From Trichomonas tenax (lineage: Eukaryota > Parabasalia > Trichomonadida > Trichomonadidae): a stretch of DNA of 18,347 bases. Under the pieces are notes generated by a model that saw only the letters and a list, made by a program, of their open reading frames with translations, made no database searches and had not been told where the DNA came from. The stretch is from assembly GCA_023091735.1 (NCBI GenBank), contig JALKBU010001016.1:1-18347 (forward strand), read 5' to 3'. Below are positions 8,358-17,220 of the stretch, piece after piece; within the stretch, counting starts at the first letter, position 1; every line of letters starts with the position of its first letter. Both the position numbers and the translations under genes were made by a program.

Positions 8358-9547
8358 CCCGTTTGCACTCTATATCTGATCGTAGAAATCTTTTGGAATT
8401 GTTAGGTAGCTTAACATTAAAAACAGTAAGATTAAGTTACAAGTAGTTAAAATAGAAGTTAATAAAAATGGGCTGGGTTGATCAACCTCTATCCCTTTTA
8501 AGAATTAACCATAAAAATTAAATTGTTATTCTTGAATTATGTATGCCAGATATATTTATATACTTTCAAGAATTACAAACAAGTAAACTTGATGCCTTCA
8601 AGGGCGCTTAGAGCTGGTTAATGCAGCTAGGTATATCAAATGTATTGAAACAAAAAAAATGAAATTATATTGAAAACTGAATTAACCTGTGTTGATTTAT
8701 ATTATGACTGATTTAAGAACTAATTTTGACTATATTATATTATTGAAAATCAAGTTTTAGCAATGCCATCTTAATAAAATTGTGATTTATCAATTCCTGT
8801 TTTTTATTTTGATCACAAGATGATGATAAAATCAATCATTATAATTTAAAGAAGCATTTTCAGCAAATCGTGCAAGTGAATCGTTTTATAAAATTCAAAC
8901 ATGTTTATAAAATACCAAAATGTTATTTTGATTTGATTAAAAAAGCTCTTGGGATTTTCATGTATGCAAATTGGATTTTAAAGATACATCATAGGCGTCA
9001 TTAAAATGTCATGAATGTTTTGATGTTAATTAACAACTTCTATAAGAATCTCAACGCAAATTTTGATTATTCATAATTTAATTCATATGCATGAAAAGAC
9101 ACGCATCCGTGTATGTATGCATGTTGATAATGATCATCACTGATAAACATATTCAAACATGAATTTAGAGCATATTTCATATCTTATAAGTGCACAATGA
9201 CGTAAAATGTACTAAATTTGCATTCATCGGGGTTTCATCTCAGAACTATGATTGGGAATATATTTTAGAAAAAAATATTGATTACTTTGCCCTAAGAATG
9301 CGTCAAAAATGACTCTGTATTATCAGATGTATATGAGAGTTGTTGTACCAAGTGCCGACTACCTGGACATTCATTCAATACAAGCAAGATTGTTAGAAAA
9401 TGAAATAAATTGGAACTAGTGACATACCACTCTAATGGACAATAGTTGGGAAATATAACATATCGAGAAAACATAAATATAAGCAAGAAAAATTTATCGA
9501 TATTAAGAATGATTGGCTAAATGTAGAAAAAATCAAATCAATTTACT
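8358..9547. other. Intergenic stretch, no gene identified
   Basis: Roughly 1.2 kb of AT-rich sequence lies between the fold-back element and the Rac gene's stop codon. I saw no RNA gene. The longest ATG frame with protein-like content is 9309-9419 on the plus strand (about 36 codons, with MRVVVPSADYLDIHSIQARL), too short to support. A frame at 8261-8446 begins inside the element arm and is probably chance. Near 9086-9122, ACACG/CGTGT and TGCATG repeats make a weak imperfect inverted repeat. Confidence 0.4.
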
Positions 9548-10111
9548 TCAGATGCGGCAGCAGGTTCCTTCAGTGGTATTATTTACTGAGAGTGCGTATT
9601 GAATTGCTGTATCAAAAACATCTTTAACGCCATCGGCACGCAAAGCAGAGCATTCAACATATCCGATTGCACCAATGGCCTTCGCTTTTTCGATACCTTG
9701 TTCTGGAGTTAGGGGCTTTCCACGCTTTAATGCATCCGGGTCCTGACGAAGATCTGTTTTTGTACCAACTAACAAAATTTTAGGATCTTTTACAAACTGT
9801 GAAAGCTCTGGAAGCCATATATTTTCAATGTTATCGTAGGAAGATTTATCAACAACAGAAAAGCACAATAAAAACACACTAGTATTTGCGTATGACAACG
9901 TTCTAAGATTCTCTAATTCTTCCTGACCAGCTGTATCCCAGAGTTGGACATTTACAACTTGATCTTCGACTTTAACTTTTGCTGTGTAATTATCGAAAAC
10001 GGTAGGAATGTATTGTTTCGGGAATTCGCCTTTGGAGTATACAACAAGAAGACATGTCTTTCCGACAGCACCATCACCGACAACAACGAGCTTGGTACCT
10101 GAAGCAGACAT
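9548..10111 (-). CDS. Rac/Rho-family small GTPase
   Basis: This 187-residue protein has the usual Rac/Rho length and all nucleotide-binding motifs. The P-loop is GDGAVGKT (12-19). Switch I is YIPTVFDNY (34-42), with the conserved Thr 37. Switch II begins WDTAGQE (58-64), with the catalytic Gln 63. The base-specificity motif is TKTD (117-120) and the G5 motif is ECSAL (153-157). The residues around 121-138 fit the Rho-type insert helix, which separates Rho proteins from Ras and Rab. The tail ends CCRI, a possible CaaX-like prenylation site next to a second Cys. The family cycles between GTP and GDP forms to control actin, membrane dynamics and NADPH-type or kinase effectors at membranes. The assignment to Rac rather than Cdc42 or Rho is by overall pattern. 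Nothing appears broken, and there is no intron. Confidence 0.96.
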   Translation of the reverse strand: MSASGTKLVVVGDGAVGKTCLLVVYSKGEFPKQYIPTVFDNYTAKVKVEDQVVNVQLWDTAGQEELENLRTLSYANTSVFLLCFSVVDKSSYDNIENIWLPELSQFVKDPKILLVGTKTDLRQDPDALKRGKPLTPEQGIEKAKAIGAIGYVECSALRADGVKDVFDTAIQYALSVNNTTEGTCCRI

Positions 10112-10154
10112 TAGGAATTAAAAGGGAACCGTCCAAGCTTTTTCTTTACTTTGA

Positions 10155-10164
10155 GTAAAAGTGA
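10155..10164 (-). promoter_or_regulatory. Initiator element of the Rac-like gene
   Basis: On the minus strand it reads TCACTTTTAC, which fits the trichomonad initiator TCA(+1)Y(T/A). The +1 A would be 10162, giving a leader of about 50 bases before ATG 10111. That is longer than usual for trichomonads, but no closer match exists. Confidence 0.5.
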
Positions 10165-10277
10165 CACCATCTTTAATAACATTGTCTATTCTTAATGGAT
10201 TAATTGTTTTATTATTAAAACATATTATACGTTTTTTATTCTCAAACCGTTATAAAAGTGACAAAATAATTAATTAA

Positions 10278-10612
10278 ATGGCCCTCTGGTGTCAATACTG
10301 TATCAATAATCATCAGAATGAACAAAATATTTATTTCTTCTTTGATCAAAAGTATCAAGATGTTCTTGGGGATGTTGTGACACTATGGACCCTAAAGTTG
10401 ATACGATACTGAGAACGACAGCCTTGAAATCTTACATTGAGTGCTATGATGCACTATGCATTGATGAATTTTGAAAAAAAATGATACATATTCTGAATTC
10501 AGCCATTCCTTCTCAACAGCCGATACAGAGCTATGTTAGGAAAAGCCAATTTGATTACCGCATCGATTTATACTTGATAAATAACATTTCTAAAAAATAT
10601 TATCTAAAATGA
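10278..10612 (+). pseudogene. Possible decayed small protein gene
   Basis: Two plus-strand frames join into a coherent protein of about 110 residues. From ATG 10278 the frame reads MALWCQYCINNHQNEQ and continues with a hydrophobic and acidic stretch (IYFFFDQKYQDVLGDVV) before leaving register near 10370-10387. The next frame continues from ATG 10385 with MDPKVDTILRTTALKS to TGA 10472-10474. The same frame then stays open past that stop, with KKMIHILNSAIPSQQP, to TGA 10610-10612. The residue mix (amphipathic, non-repetitive) looks coding, unlike the AT-rich DNA around it. I do not recognise the family. If real, it is a relic with one frameshift and one internal stop, divergent from the Rac gene. 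Chance cannot be excluded. Confidence 0.35.
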
Positions 10613-10989
10613 ATATTCATTACTAAACACCGTCATCAAAAATAACTTAGAAGAAAGACAACATATCCCAGACGTCAAATATTCACGGATAAAAATTCCA
10701 TAATTTAGTAAACATTATTGATTTGGTAAAAACAAAATGATAAGGCACCACTGCTTGTTTGTGATTAATTATTTTTTATATACAAATGAGTTTTTAAAAT
10801 AATTTTCAAAATTTAACAATCAAAGGCCATGGTATAATGGTTATGAAAATTTATATACTGACGACAGCACATTTGAGAAAAGATCGATGTAGAAAAAAAC
10901 AGATCTTGAATGCATTTACAAAATATAACAGATATTGAAACGAAAACTATCAAAGCATGAACAGTATCGTGAATTCAAAAAAAAATTAA
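10613..10989. other. AT-rich upstream region of the DHMC protein gene
   Basis: No gene is seen. A TATAATGGTTATG patch near 10830 superficially resembles a tRNA D-arm but has no matching anticodon or T arm. No consensus TCAYT(A/T) initiator lies close to ATG 10990. The nearest candidate is ATTCAAAAAA at about 10974, which deviates at +2. Confidence 0.4.
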
Positions 10990-11973
10990 ATGGCTTCTGC
11001 AAGTGATTCAATTTACAATAATTTACTCTCTCATCAGCAAATTCCCGATGTTGAACCACAGCTCGTCGAATTTCCTGGGTTTACTGAATATTCATCCTCC
11101 AACTGTTGCTGCTGTAAGTATTATAAAATTCGTCACACTGGTGAAAAGTATTTTGGTCATTGGAAGGTATCAATCATTGCTCCAATTGGTGTATCTATCC
11201 TTATCAGCTCTTCGTATGTCTTTGGATTGCTAGAAATTCTAAATTTTGTGCATTTATGTTGGAAAATAGCAGTCTTTGCAACATTCACAATAATGTATTT
11301 GTTGTATTTATGGAGCTATTTTGCAATTATTGTTCACGGCCCCGGGTACTTTCCTTTTTATTATTATGCTTATATCAAACGGCTTTTTGATGTGAACGCA
11401 TATTTAGACATTGATGGACTAAATGATTGCCCTGCAGGTTATATTTCAAACCCTCAACAGCACCTATTTGCAACAGTCAATCCTAAGCCGAACAGGTCTA
11501 TATTAGCCAGATCGAGCAGTAGAATCGTTATTCGCCCAGACCACATGTGTATATGGGCAGCTTCTTGGATTGGCAAATCGAATATGAAGAGCTTTATCTT
11601 ATTTAATATATATGGACCTATTTTCTGTATAGTGTATATTGCAATTTTGCTTGTCGCGATTTTTTCGAGAACGACGAATAACATTTTATTAGGAGTGAAT
11701 ATTTTGTGGATATTAACTGCTCTGTGCTTTGGGGTATGGCAGTCAATAATAGTGTTTCATGCAATCAGAAATATGATGAATTGTTTAACTGAATGGGAAA
11801 TTTGGAATAAAATTGACCCTAATAAATTCCGAAAATCTCCCAAGGAAAATTATGAGGATGTTTTTGGTAATACATCAAACTTGTTACAAATATTATTACC
11901 AACGAACCCTTTCAAACATCTCTCAAATGAAGATATAGTATCTGGCTATGCTAACTACTATTCAAATAGTTAA
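10990..11973 (+). CDS. Atypical DHHC-type (DHMC) palmitoyltransferase-like membrane protein
   Basis: The 327-residue protein shows the four-helix topology of DHHC S-acyltransferases: hydrophobic segments near 60-82, 91-115, 203-226 and 232-258, with a cytosolic loop between helices 2 and 3. That loop ends in RPDHMCIWAASWIGKSN (182-198), aligning with the family signature RMDHHCPWxxNCVGxxN. The catalytic Cys (187), preceding Asp-His and the downstream W-I-G-x-x-N are kept; the second His is Met 186. The Cys and His residues that normally bind two zinc ions upstream in the loop are absent, replaced by Ser, Ile and others. After helix 4 comes TEWE (267-270), where TTxE is expected. Family members transfer palmitate to protein cysteines at Golgi, endosome or plasma membrane. 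Whether this one is active is uncertain. An N-terminal CCCC (39-42) could itself be acylated. Confidence 0.75.
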   Translation: MASASDSIYNNLLSHQQIPDVEPQLVEFPGFTEYSSSNCCCCKYYKIRHTGEKYFGHWKVSIIAPIGVSILISSSYVFGLLEILNFVHLCWKIAVFATFTIMYLLYLWSYFAIIVHGPGYFPFYYYAYIKRLFDVNAYLDIDGLNDCPAGYISNPQQHLFATVNPKPNRSILARSSSRIVIRPDHMCIWAASWIGKSNMKSFILFNIYGPIFCIVYIAILLVAIFSRTTNNILLGVNILWILTALCFGVWQSIIVFHAIRNMMNCLTEWEIWNKIDPNKFRKSPKENYEDVFGNTSNLLQILLPTNPFKHLSNEDIVSGYANYYSNS

Positions 11974-12154
11974 ACGGCATACTATTAATCAATGAAATTG
12001 TTGTTCTCAACTCCATGAGTTAAAAACCTGTACATTTCAGATTTTACTTTTCTGACACGTAAACTCCCAATAAATTTCTAACCTAAAAAGTATGGCGCAC
12101 GATATTGTACTAAAATGGCCAAAGAAAAGTGACCAATGAAAAGTGATATTATTA

Positions 12155-13114
12155 ATGAAACTTTTTTGTTATAACATTGTTCTTTATCTTTCCTTCGTGT
12201 TTTATTGGCTGGTTTATAAATCATCAGAAGGGCAGTTTAATCCTACATTAATGATTCTATTTTCATTTCTCTTGGCTCAATTTATATCTTCAATTGTTTG
12301 GATGATTAACTTTTCATTGTCATTATATTTCCAGCTGCGTACAATGAAAGATTTAGCCTTTAAAAAAATATCTTTTATTCTCGATTTTATTTCTGGTTTC
12401 TTCACATTTGGAATACCATTAATTTTCTTGGCACAAATTCCTTCACATGGAACTATTTCTATATTTCAGGTAATATTTACTTTAATACCCTTATCAAACC
12501 TAATTTATAATAAAATCTTTCAGGAAAATCAATCTTCTGATTTCCGCATATTACTACCTTTAGTGAGCTCTATATTATGTACAATTATCTTTCTCATTTT
12601 CGTTTATATCAACTATGGTTCTAATACTTCCATACAAGGAACATTCTCCATAATATTGACGGTAATATTATCAGCATTTTTTGGAATTTCTGTATTTTAT
12701 TGGAAGTCAAATATTGGAAACACGATATTAAGTTCGGTATTTATTTCATTTGGATCTTTAACTGCTTCAATATGTTACACATTTTATTCTCTTGGTTCAA
12801 TATCACAAATTGTCCTTGCATTCAGATCAATCAATGTCGAGATGCTATATTATCCAATGATAAATGGTATATTGATACTACCATCCATCATTAATCTGTC
12901 GACTTATATTCTGAAACAAAACACTTTAATGATTTCGTCGATTTTATCTAATATAGTAATAATATTATCTGCAATTTTAGATTACTTTCAATCAAATCAA
13001 CAAGATCATATTCGGAATGTGGTAATAATAGTTTTGATGTTATTATTTTTTGTGATTGCAATCTTCTCCTATTTGCCAACATCAGATTCTAAATACCAAT
13101 TATTGGTTATATAA
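12155..13114 (+). CDS. Polytopic membrane protein resembling the drug/metabolite transporter superfamily
   Basis: From ATG 12155 the protein has 319 residues. An upstream in-frame GTG at 12143 is ignored, since an in-frame TGA lies just before it at 12137-12139. It is almost entirely hydrophobic, with nine or ten predicted membrane helices split into two similar-sized halves by a charged loop (NKIFQENQSSDFR, near 120-132). The segment around 80-118 (GFFTFGIPLIFLAQIP, then IFTLIPLSNLIYNKIFQE) resembles helices 3-4 of EamA/SLC35-like carriers, where a Pro-containing helix is followed by a short polar loop. Such proteins export metabolites or move nucleotide sugars and other solutes across Golgi or plasma membranes; the substrate here is unknown. 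The same-strand upstream gene ends 181 bases before the ATG. Assignment rests on topology and a weak pattern, not a diagnostic motif. Confidence 0.6.
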   Translation: MKLFCYNIVLYLSFVFYWLVYKSSEGQFNPTLMILFSFLLAQFISSIVWMINFSLSLYFQLRTMKDLAFKKISFILDFISGFFTFGIPLIFLAQIPSHGTISIFQVIFTLIPLSNLIYNKIFQENQSSDFRILLPLVSSILCTIIFLIFVYINYGSNTSIQGTFSIILTVILSAFFGISVFYWKSNIGNTILSSVFISFGSLTASICYTFYSLGSISQIVLAFRSINVEMLYYPMINGILILPSIINLSTYILKQNTLMISSILSNIVIILSAILDYFQSNQQDHIRNVVIIVLMLLFFVIAIFSYLPTSDSKYQLLVI

Positions 13115-13289
13115 TTATTTGTATTTAAATAAATGTTTTGGTTCTGAATGGAACAAAGCATCGTAATGAAGCGTGCCAGTAACATTCCCGTTCTCTTATT
13201 CAATTTCACTTGTCATTTAATCACGCATTGATCTCATGTGAATTGATTTGAACATAAGCCTGTAATTAATAATAAAAGCTTTTAAATTA

Positions 13290-14288
13290 CTAGTTCGAAT
13301 TGAATACTTCAGGATTCAAAGCAACAACTATTGCACCAACAAGTCCTGCATCAGCGCCGTAGTAAGGTTTAATTATCTTAGGGATATAACCATTCAATAA
13401 TTCACGAGAACGCTTTTGTATATTTTCCATTAAATACTCGCGACCAGGAGCTGTTACAATTCCTCCGCCAATTACAAACGCATCAAGCGAATAAACAAGT
13501 GCCATATTGGCAGAGAGCTGCGCAGCATATTCTGTAAAATACTCCCATACAGGATGGTCATTAGGAATCTGCGGAAGCTGATTCAGTTTGATTCCTAATC
13601 TCTGAGAAATTGCAACAGCGGAGATCATTCCCTCAACGCAATCACCATAGAAAGGACAGCATCCTTTGAAATCATCGCGGACATGATGAACAGTTTTAAT
13701 ATGTCCAGATTCAGGATGCATTCTGCCATGAAGTGGTTTATTGTCACAAAAGAGTCCAACGCCAACACCTGTTCCGATTGTTGCATATGCAACAGACTTT
13801 ATGCTCTGATCTTGCTTCTTGAGATGAAGGTATTCAGAATAATCAGGCGCGTTTACATCTGTTTCAAGAACAACTTGGGCATCAGGGAACTCCTTTTGGA
13901 TAGACGCAACAATAGGATAATTTCCCCACTTTGGCTTTGGAGTATTTCCAATCGAGCCTTTGTAAACATCCAGAGGGCCGAATGAAGCTATTCTAATCAT
14001 GTCTACTTCGTATCCAGAGCTTTTGATACTTGCAATAATGTTTTCGACCGCTTCATCAGGTGTTATCGGCTCGATTGTTTTAATGCCTTTCTTTTTGTAA
14101 AGAATGGAGCCTAGCTTTTCACAAATAGCAAAGCTGGCAGTTTGCCCACCGTGTTCTATTCGGCAAGTAAACTTCTTGTCAAAACGAACGAGCACAAGAT
14201 GCGAGCATTTTTCTCCCTCTGAAAATAAAATTGTAAACAATTCCGATAGGAAAGTCTCTGTTTTGAAATCTGGGCGTAAAATGCCCAT
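13290..14288 (-). CDS. ROK-family sugar kinase, probable fructokinase
   Basis: The 332-residue protein matches ROK (repressor, ORF, kinase) fructokinases. IEHGGQTASFAI (44-55) stands where the first phosphate loop (IEAGGTKFV) is expected. ETDVNA (142-147) carries the catalytic Asp 144. ATIGTGVGVGLF (169-180) is the second phosphate loop. HPESGHI (191-197) has the sugar-binding Glu and His. GCCPFYGDCVEGMIS (209-223) is the zinc-binding signature, and FVIGGGIV (271-278) binds the adenosine. Such enzymes phosphorylate fructose (or another hexose) with ATP in the cytosol and feed glycolysis. The usual His of CPFHGDC is Tyr 214 here, so one zinc ligand differs. The ATG at 14288 is the only possible start and leaves about 43 residues before the first motif, longer than usual. 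It ends convergently with the upstream membrane-protein gene, 175 bases away. Confidence 0.88.
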   Translation of the reverse strand: MGILRPDFKTETFLSELFTILFSEGEKCSHLVLVRFDKKFTCRIEHGGQTASFAICEKLGSILYKKKGIKTIEPITPDEAVENIIASIKSSGYEVDMIRIASFGPLDVYKGSIGNTPKPKWGNYPIVASIQKEFPDAQVVLETDVNAPDYSEYLHLKKQDQSIKSVAYATIGTGVGVGLFCDNKPLHGRMHPESGHIKTVHHVRDDFKGCCPFYGDCVEGMISAVAISQRLGIKLNQLPQIPNDHPVWEYFTEYAAQLSANMALVYSLDAFVIGGGIVTAPGREYLMENIQKRSRELLNGYIPKIIKPYYGADAGLVGAIVVALNPEVFNSN

Positions 14289-14462
14289 CCGCGAAGTATT
14301 TGAATTTGCTTTTCAATCATGGAGAAAAAGATGGAATCAACATTGACAGAGCTTAGTTATACCATCTTATGGTGATCGATGAGTGTCCTATTTGATACTT
14401 TGCTTATTGTGAAGTGATCTTATGATACAACATTGATTTTCCCAAAGTTCAAATCTTCAGTG

Positions 14463-14471
14463 TCACTTTTC
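14463..14471 (+). promoter_or_regulatory. Initiator element of the protein kinase gene
   Basis: TCACTTTTC fits the trichomonad initiator TCA(+1)Y(T/A). The +1 A at 14465 gives a 23-base leader before ATG 14488, well within the usual range. The region 14289-14487 is shared with the divergent sugar kinase gene. On the other strand TCACTTCAC (about 14409-14417) is a weaker candidate for that gene, at 127 bases from its ATG. Confidence 0.65.
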
Positions 14472-14487
14472 TTGCAACCAAAATTTA

Positions 14488-15579
14488 ATGGAACCTTTGA
14501 ACGATGTCATTACTCCGCCTACTATAGAAAACTATCGTTTTATGGGTCCCATTGGAAAGGGATCTTCCTCGGTCGTAAAAATAGTTGAAGATTCTGTTTC
14601 TGGGCAGCTTTTTGCAGCAAAAATTATTCCAAAAACAAGATTATTAGCATCAAATTCTGCAGAAAGATTTGAAAACGAAATTAGAATCATTAGGCAACTT
14701 AACCATCCTGGTATAGTTCAATTATATGATCTTTTAAAAGATGAAAATAATTATTATATCATAATGGAACTCTGTTCCAGCGGCGAACTGTATGAGCAGA
14801 TATTAGAAAACGAACGCTTATCAGAAATTGAAGCAAAATATTATATGAAACAAATTTTAGATGCACTCTATTATGTGCACAATCTCGGTATATGCCACCG
14901 TGACATCAAACCAGAAAATATACTACTTGATGAACTAGGTCGAGCAAAAATTTCGGATTTTGGATTATCTCGATTTGTAACAGCTGTTGGTCTTGCAGAA
15001 ACACCATGTGGCTCCCCGTGCTATGCCTCTCCGGAATGTATACGAGGTGGCTCATATGATGGGCGAAAGTGTGATATGTGGAGTTGTGGTGTTTTATGCT
15101 TTGCTATGCTTACTGGACAATTGCCATGGACAAAAAGGAACCAGTCACAACTTTTTGACCAAATACAAAAAGCAGAATACAATATACCGTCTTATATTAC
15201 AGAATCAGGGAAAAGATTTATCAGGGGTCTTATGGATCCGAACCCCGAAACAAGATTAGATGTAGATCAAGCACTTAATCACCCATGGTTACAATCCGTT
15301 CCAACACACCGAGTTGAAACAGGTCCAAAGCGACTTTCAGTAAGTTTGCGTCGAGTTGATCAGTTTTTTGGACGAGACACTAGTGCAAATGTTCTAGGTG
15401 AATTGCCTCTTTATAAATGTGCAAGTGTAACCATTGGACCCATAGAACGTTCTCTTGGTGGCGATTTTAATGCTTCGAAAGATAAAACCCAACTTCGCCA
15501 GACCGCACGTGTTACTGCAAACCAACTGATTTTCAAAAAGCCCACTTTTTGTAATGGGATTACATCACGCCCGATTTAA
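14488..15579 (+). CDS. CAMK-group Ser/Thr protein kinase (CAMKL/AMPK-like)
   Basis: The 363-residue protein has a complete kinase domain at about 17-269 and looks catalytically competent. The glycine loop is GKGSSSVV (23-30). The ATP lysine is K45 (FAAKII) and its partner Glu 64 lies in FENEIRI. The catalytic loop is HRDIKPEN (137-144) with Asp 139. The magnesium loop is DFG (157-159). The activation segment is ETPCGSPCYASPE (171-183), with SPE in place of APE, and an HPW motif (265-267) ends the domain. The pattern (LxHPGIVQLYD, ELCSSGELYEQI, GSPCYASPE, MWSCGVLCF) is that of CAMKL kinases such as AMPK/SNF1, NIM1 or MARK relatives. The short C-terminal tail (270-363) is basic and Ser/Thr-rich and shows no known regulatory domain, such as UBA, KA1 or a calmodulin site. 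The substrate is unknown. Confidence 0.95.
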   Translation: MEPLNDVITPPTIENYRFMGPIGKGSSSVVKIVEDSVSGQLFAAKIIPKTRLLASNSAERFENEIRIIRQLNHPGIVQLYDLLKDENNYYIIMELCSSGELYEQILENERLSEIEAKYYMKQILDALYYVHNLGICHRDIKPENILLDELGRAKISDFGLSRFVTAVGLAETPCGSPCYASPECIRGGSYDGRKCDMWSCGVLCFAMLTGQLPWTKRNQSQLFDQIQKAEYNIPSYITESGKRFIRGLMDPNPETRLDVDQALNHPWLQSVPTHRVETGPKRLSVSLRRVDQFFGRDTSANVLGELPLYKCASVTIGPIERSLGGDFNASKDKTQLRQTARVTANQLIFKKPTFCNGITSRPI

Positions 15580-15650
15580 TTCTTTTGTTTGTTTTGTTTT
15601 GATTATTAAATATGTTTTGTAAATGTATATATTAAGGTTATATTATTTTT

Positions 15651-17135
15651 ATGGATTCAGAAAGTTTCAATGAAAATACGGAAAACTCAAAAAACGCAAG
15701 CGGATGGAGCTCGGGCGATGAAAAGCACACTGATGTAGATCATTCTTTTACGCAACATGATGAAAAATCGAATAATCAATCTAATTTTTCTTTGCCTGGT
15801 TCTTCATCATCTCACAGCTCTCGTGGCACATTGTCTGGTAATACGAACAGCGAAGAAATTATCGAGAAAGCAAAGAAATCTTCGTCTGACGAAACAGATT
15901 CATCAACATCTTCTATAGATGATATTTCTTCTATTAATCAGATGATGCTTGACACTCAATCTTTTCCAACTCAGCCAAATAAAACATATTTGGACCCAGA
16001 TGAATCGAATTTAAGTCTTATCTCTAATACAATATCAAAAGGAATACTTGCAGACGTTTATAATGACATCAGTAAATTACAAATCCTTGAATTTACGAAA
16101 TCAGGAAATAATAATAATAATTTTACACAGATTTCACAAAATAATTCCGAGACACCAACAAAATCAGACAAAAATTATGAGCCTAGTTATACAATACCAC
16201 CTCTAAATATTCAAAAAAGAAATTATTCAGATTCTGAAATGGAAAAACTCCTTTCGGATCTGTTGAAAAATAATAACCCTCCCCCAGATGATATGTGTTC
16301 CCCTCTTAAACAATATATTTCACGAGTAAGAGTGGATTCAATATTAGCAAATGACTATGATCGAGGGGAGAAAATGATTGAAGCACAAAAACGCTTGAAA
16401 GATGCAATTGAAAAAAGGCGAAAGATTGACAATGCTAACTACATTGAAAGCTCTGTTGAAGATAGACTTCAGGAAGCTAAAAGAGAATTGGAAGAAGTAA
16501 CAATAGAGCGCAAACAAATTATAGAAGGAATTCAGGTTTCTCAAAAAGAACAGGAAACTAGGCTTAAAGAAGAGCACGAAAAAGAAATCGAAAGATTCCA
16601 AAAGTTTTGGCACGATCCATCATCTTTTCATCAATATAATAAGCCGTCAATTACTCTTCTTAATTTAAGGTGTCAAGAAAAAAACTATGCTCTTAGCGGC
16701 AATTTTGAAAATGCAAAACTTATTAAACGTCGTGCTGATAAGCTCGAGCTTGAAGAGACAGAAAAAGCGCAAGTCAGAGCTACTGAAGGAATGAAGTCAC
16801 AATATCATCAACTAGAAGCACGCCAGAAAAAGGAAATCATTGCCTTACAACGGCTTGGCGATAAACTAATACTCGCTGCTACTATGAAACTAGATTCTCA
16901 AATATTGCCATTACAGATGGCTGTAAAAAAACTAGAAAGGATTAAAAATGAGCCTCAATCCTCTCGTCTTTCGAAAATGCATCAATGTTCTTCTAAAATA
17001 GAAAGCAAATATCCAATTCAAACGCCTAGAACTATGAGAAAACTTGCTAGCATTCGTTATGAATCAATACCTAGTACACTAGAACTCAAAGGTATTGAAA
17101 CAGCGAAATTTATAAAGTCTCAAAGAAAGAAATGA
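15651..17135 (+). CDS. Coiled-coil protein with disordered Ser/Asp/Asn-rich N-terminus
   Basis: The 494-residue protein has two parts. Residues 1 to about 190 are Ser-, Asn- and Asp-rich and look disordered, with many possible phosphosites (SSDETDSSTSSIDDISS). Residues from about 240 to 440 are strongly charged and helical (coiled coil), including AQKRLKDAIEKRRK, ELEEVTIERKQIIEG and, after a break at FWHDPSSFHQYNKPSITLLNLR (in pieces from about 320 to 340), a second coil with FENAKLIKRRADKLELEE. The layout coil, Lys-Pro-Ser, LLxLR, then EAxxIKxxADxLExxE, resembles from memory a family of trichomonad and ciliate coiled-coil proteins of unknown function. The basic C-terminus ends with KSQRKK. 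There is no transmembrane or enzymatic motif. A cytoskeletal role is possible but is only inference. It lies 71 bases after the kinase gene on the same strand. Confidence 0.85.
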   Translation: MDSESFNENTENSKNASGWSSGDEKHTDVDHSFTQHDEKSNNQSNFSLPGSSSSHSSRGTLSGNTNSEEIIEKAKKSSSDETDSSTSSIDDISSINQMMLDTQSFPTQPNKTYLDPDESNLSLISNTISKGILADVYNDISKLQILEFTKSGNNNNNFTQISQNNSETPTKSDKNYEPSYTIPPLNIQKRNYSDSEMEKLLSDLLKNNNPPPDDMCSPLKQYISRVRVDSILANDYDRGEKMIEAQKRLKDAIEKRRKIDNANYIESSVEDRLQEAKRELEEVTIERKQIIEGIQVSQKEQETRLKEEHEKEIERFQKFWHDPSSFHQYNKPSITLLNLRCQEKNYALSGNFENAKLIKRRADKLELEETEKAQVRATEGMKSQYHQLEARQKKEIIALQRLGDKLILAATMKLDSQILPLQMAVKKLERIKNEPQSSRLSKMHQCSSKIESKYPIQTPRTMRKLASIRYESIPSTLELKGIETAKFIKSQRKK

Positions 17136-17220
17136 AATTTGTTATTATATGTTAAATATGTGATAAAAATTATTAATAATAAAAATGTATTTAAAATTTA
17201 AAACATTGATCAAAATAAAA

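Noticed and set aside
8261..8446. A 61-codon ATG frame crossing the right end of the fold-back element
   Set aside because: It begins in the element arm and ends in flanking DNA. The insertion created it, and nothing suggests expression.
8604..8650. Possible tRNA (GGGCGCTTAGAGCTGGTTAATG)
   Set aside because: It resembles the 5' half only. No T-arm sequence of the GTTCRA type follows.
9292..9486. Minus-strand 64-codon frame beside the Rac gene
   Set aside because: There is no ATG at the start, no domain and no initiator. It is probably noncoding.
10826..10860. tRNA-like D-arm pattern TATAATGGTTATG
   Set aside because: No acceptor stem, anticodon arm or T-loop pairs with it at the right distance.
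11003..11390. Additional frames overlapping the DHMC protein gene
   Set aside because: They are shadows of the real gene in other frames.
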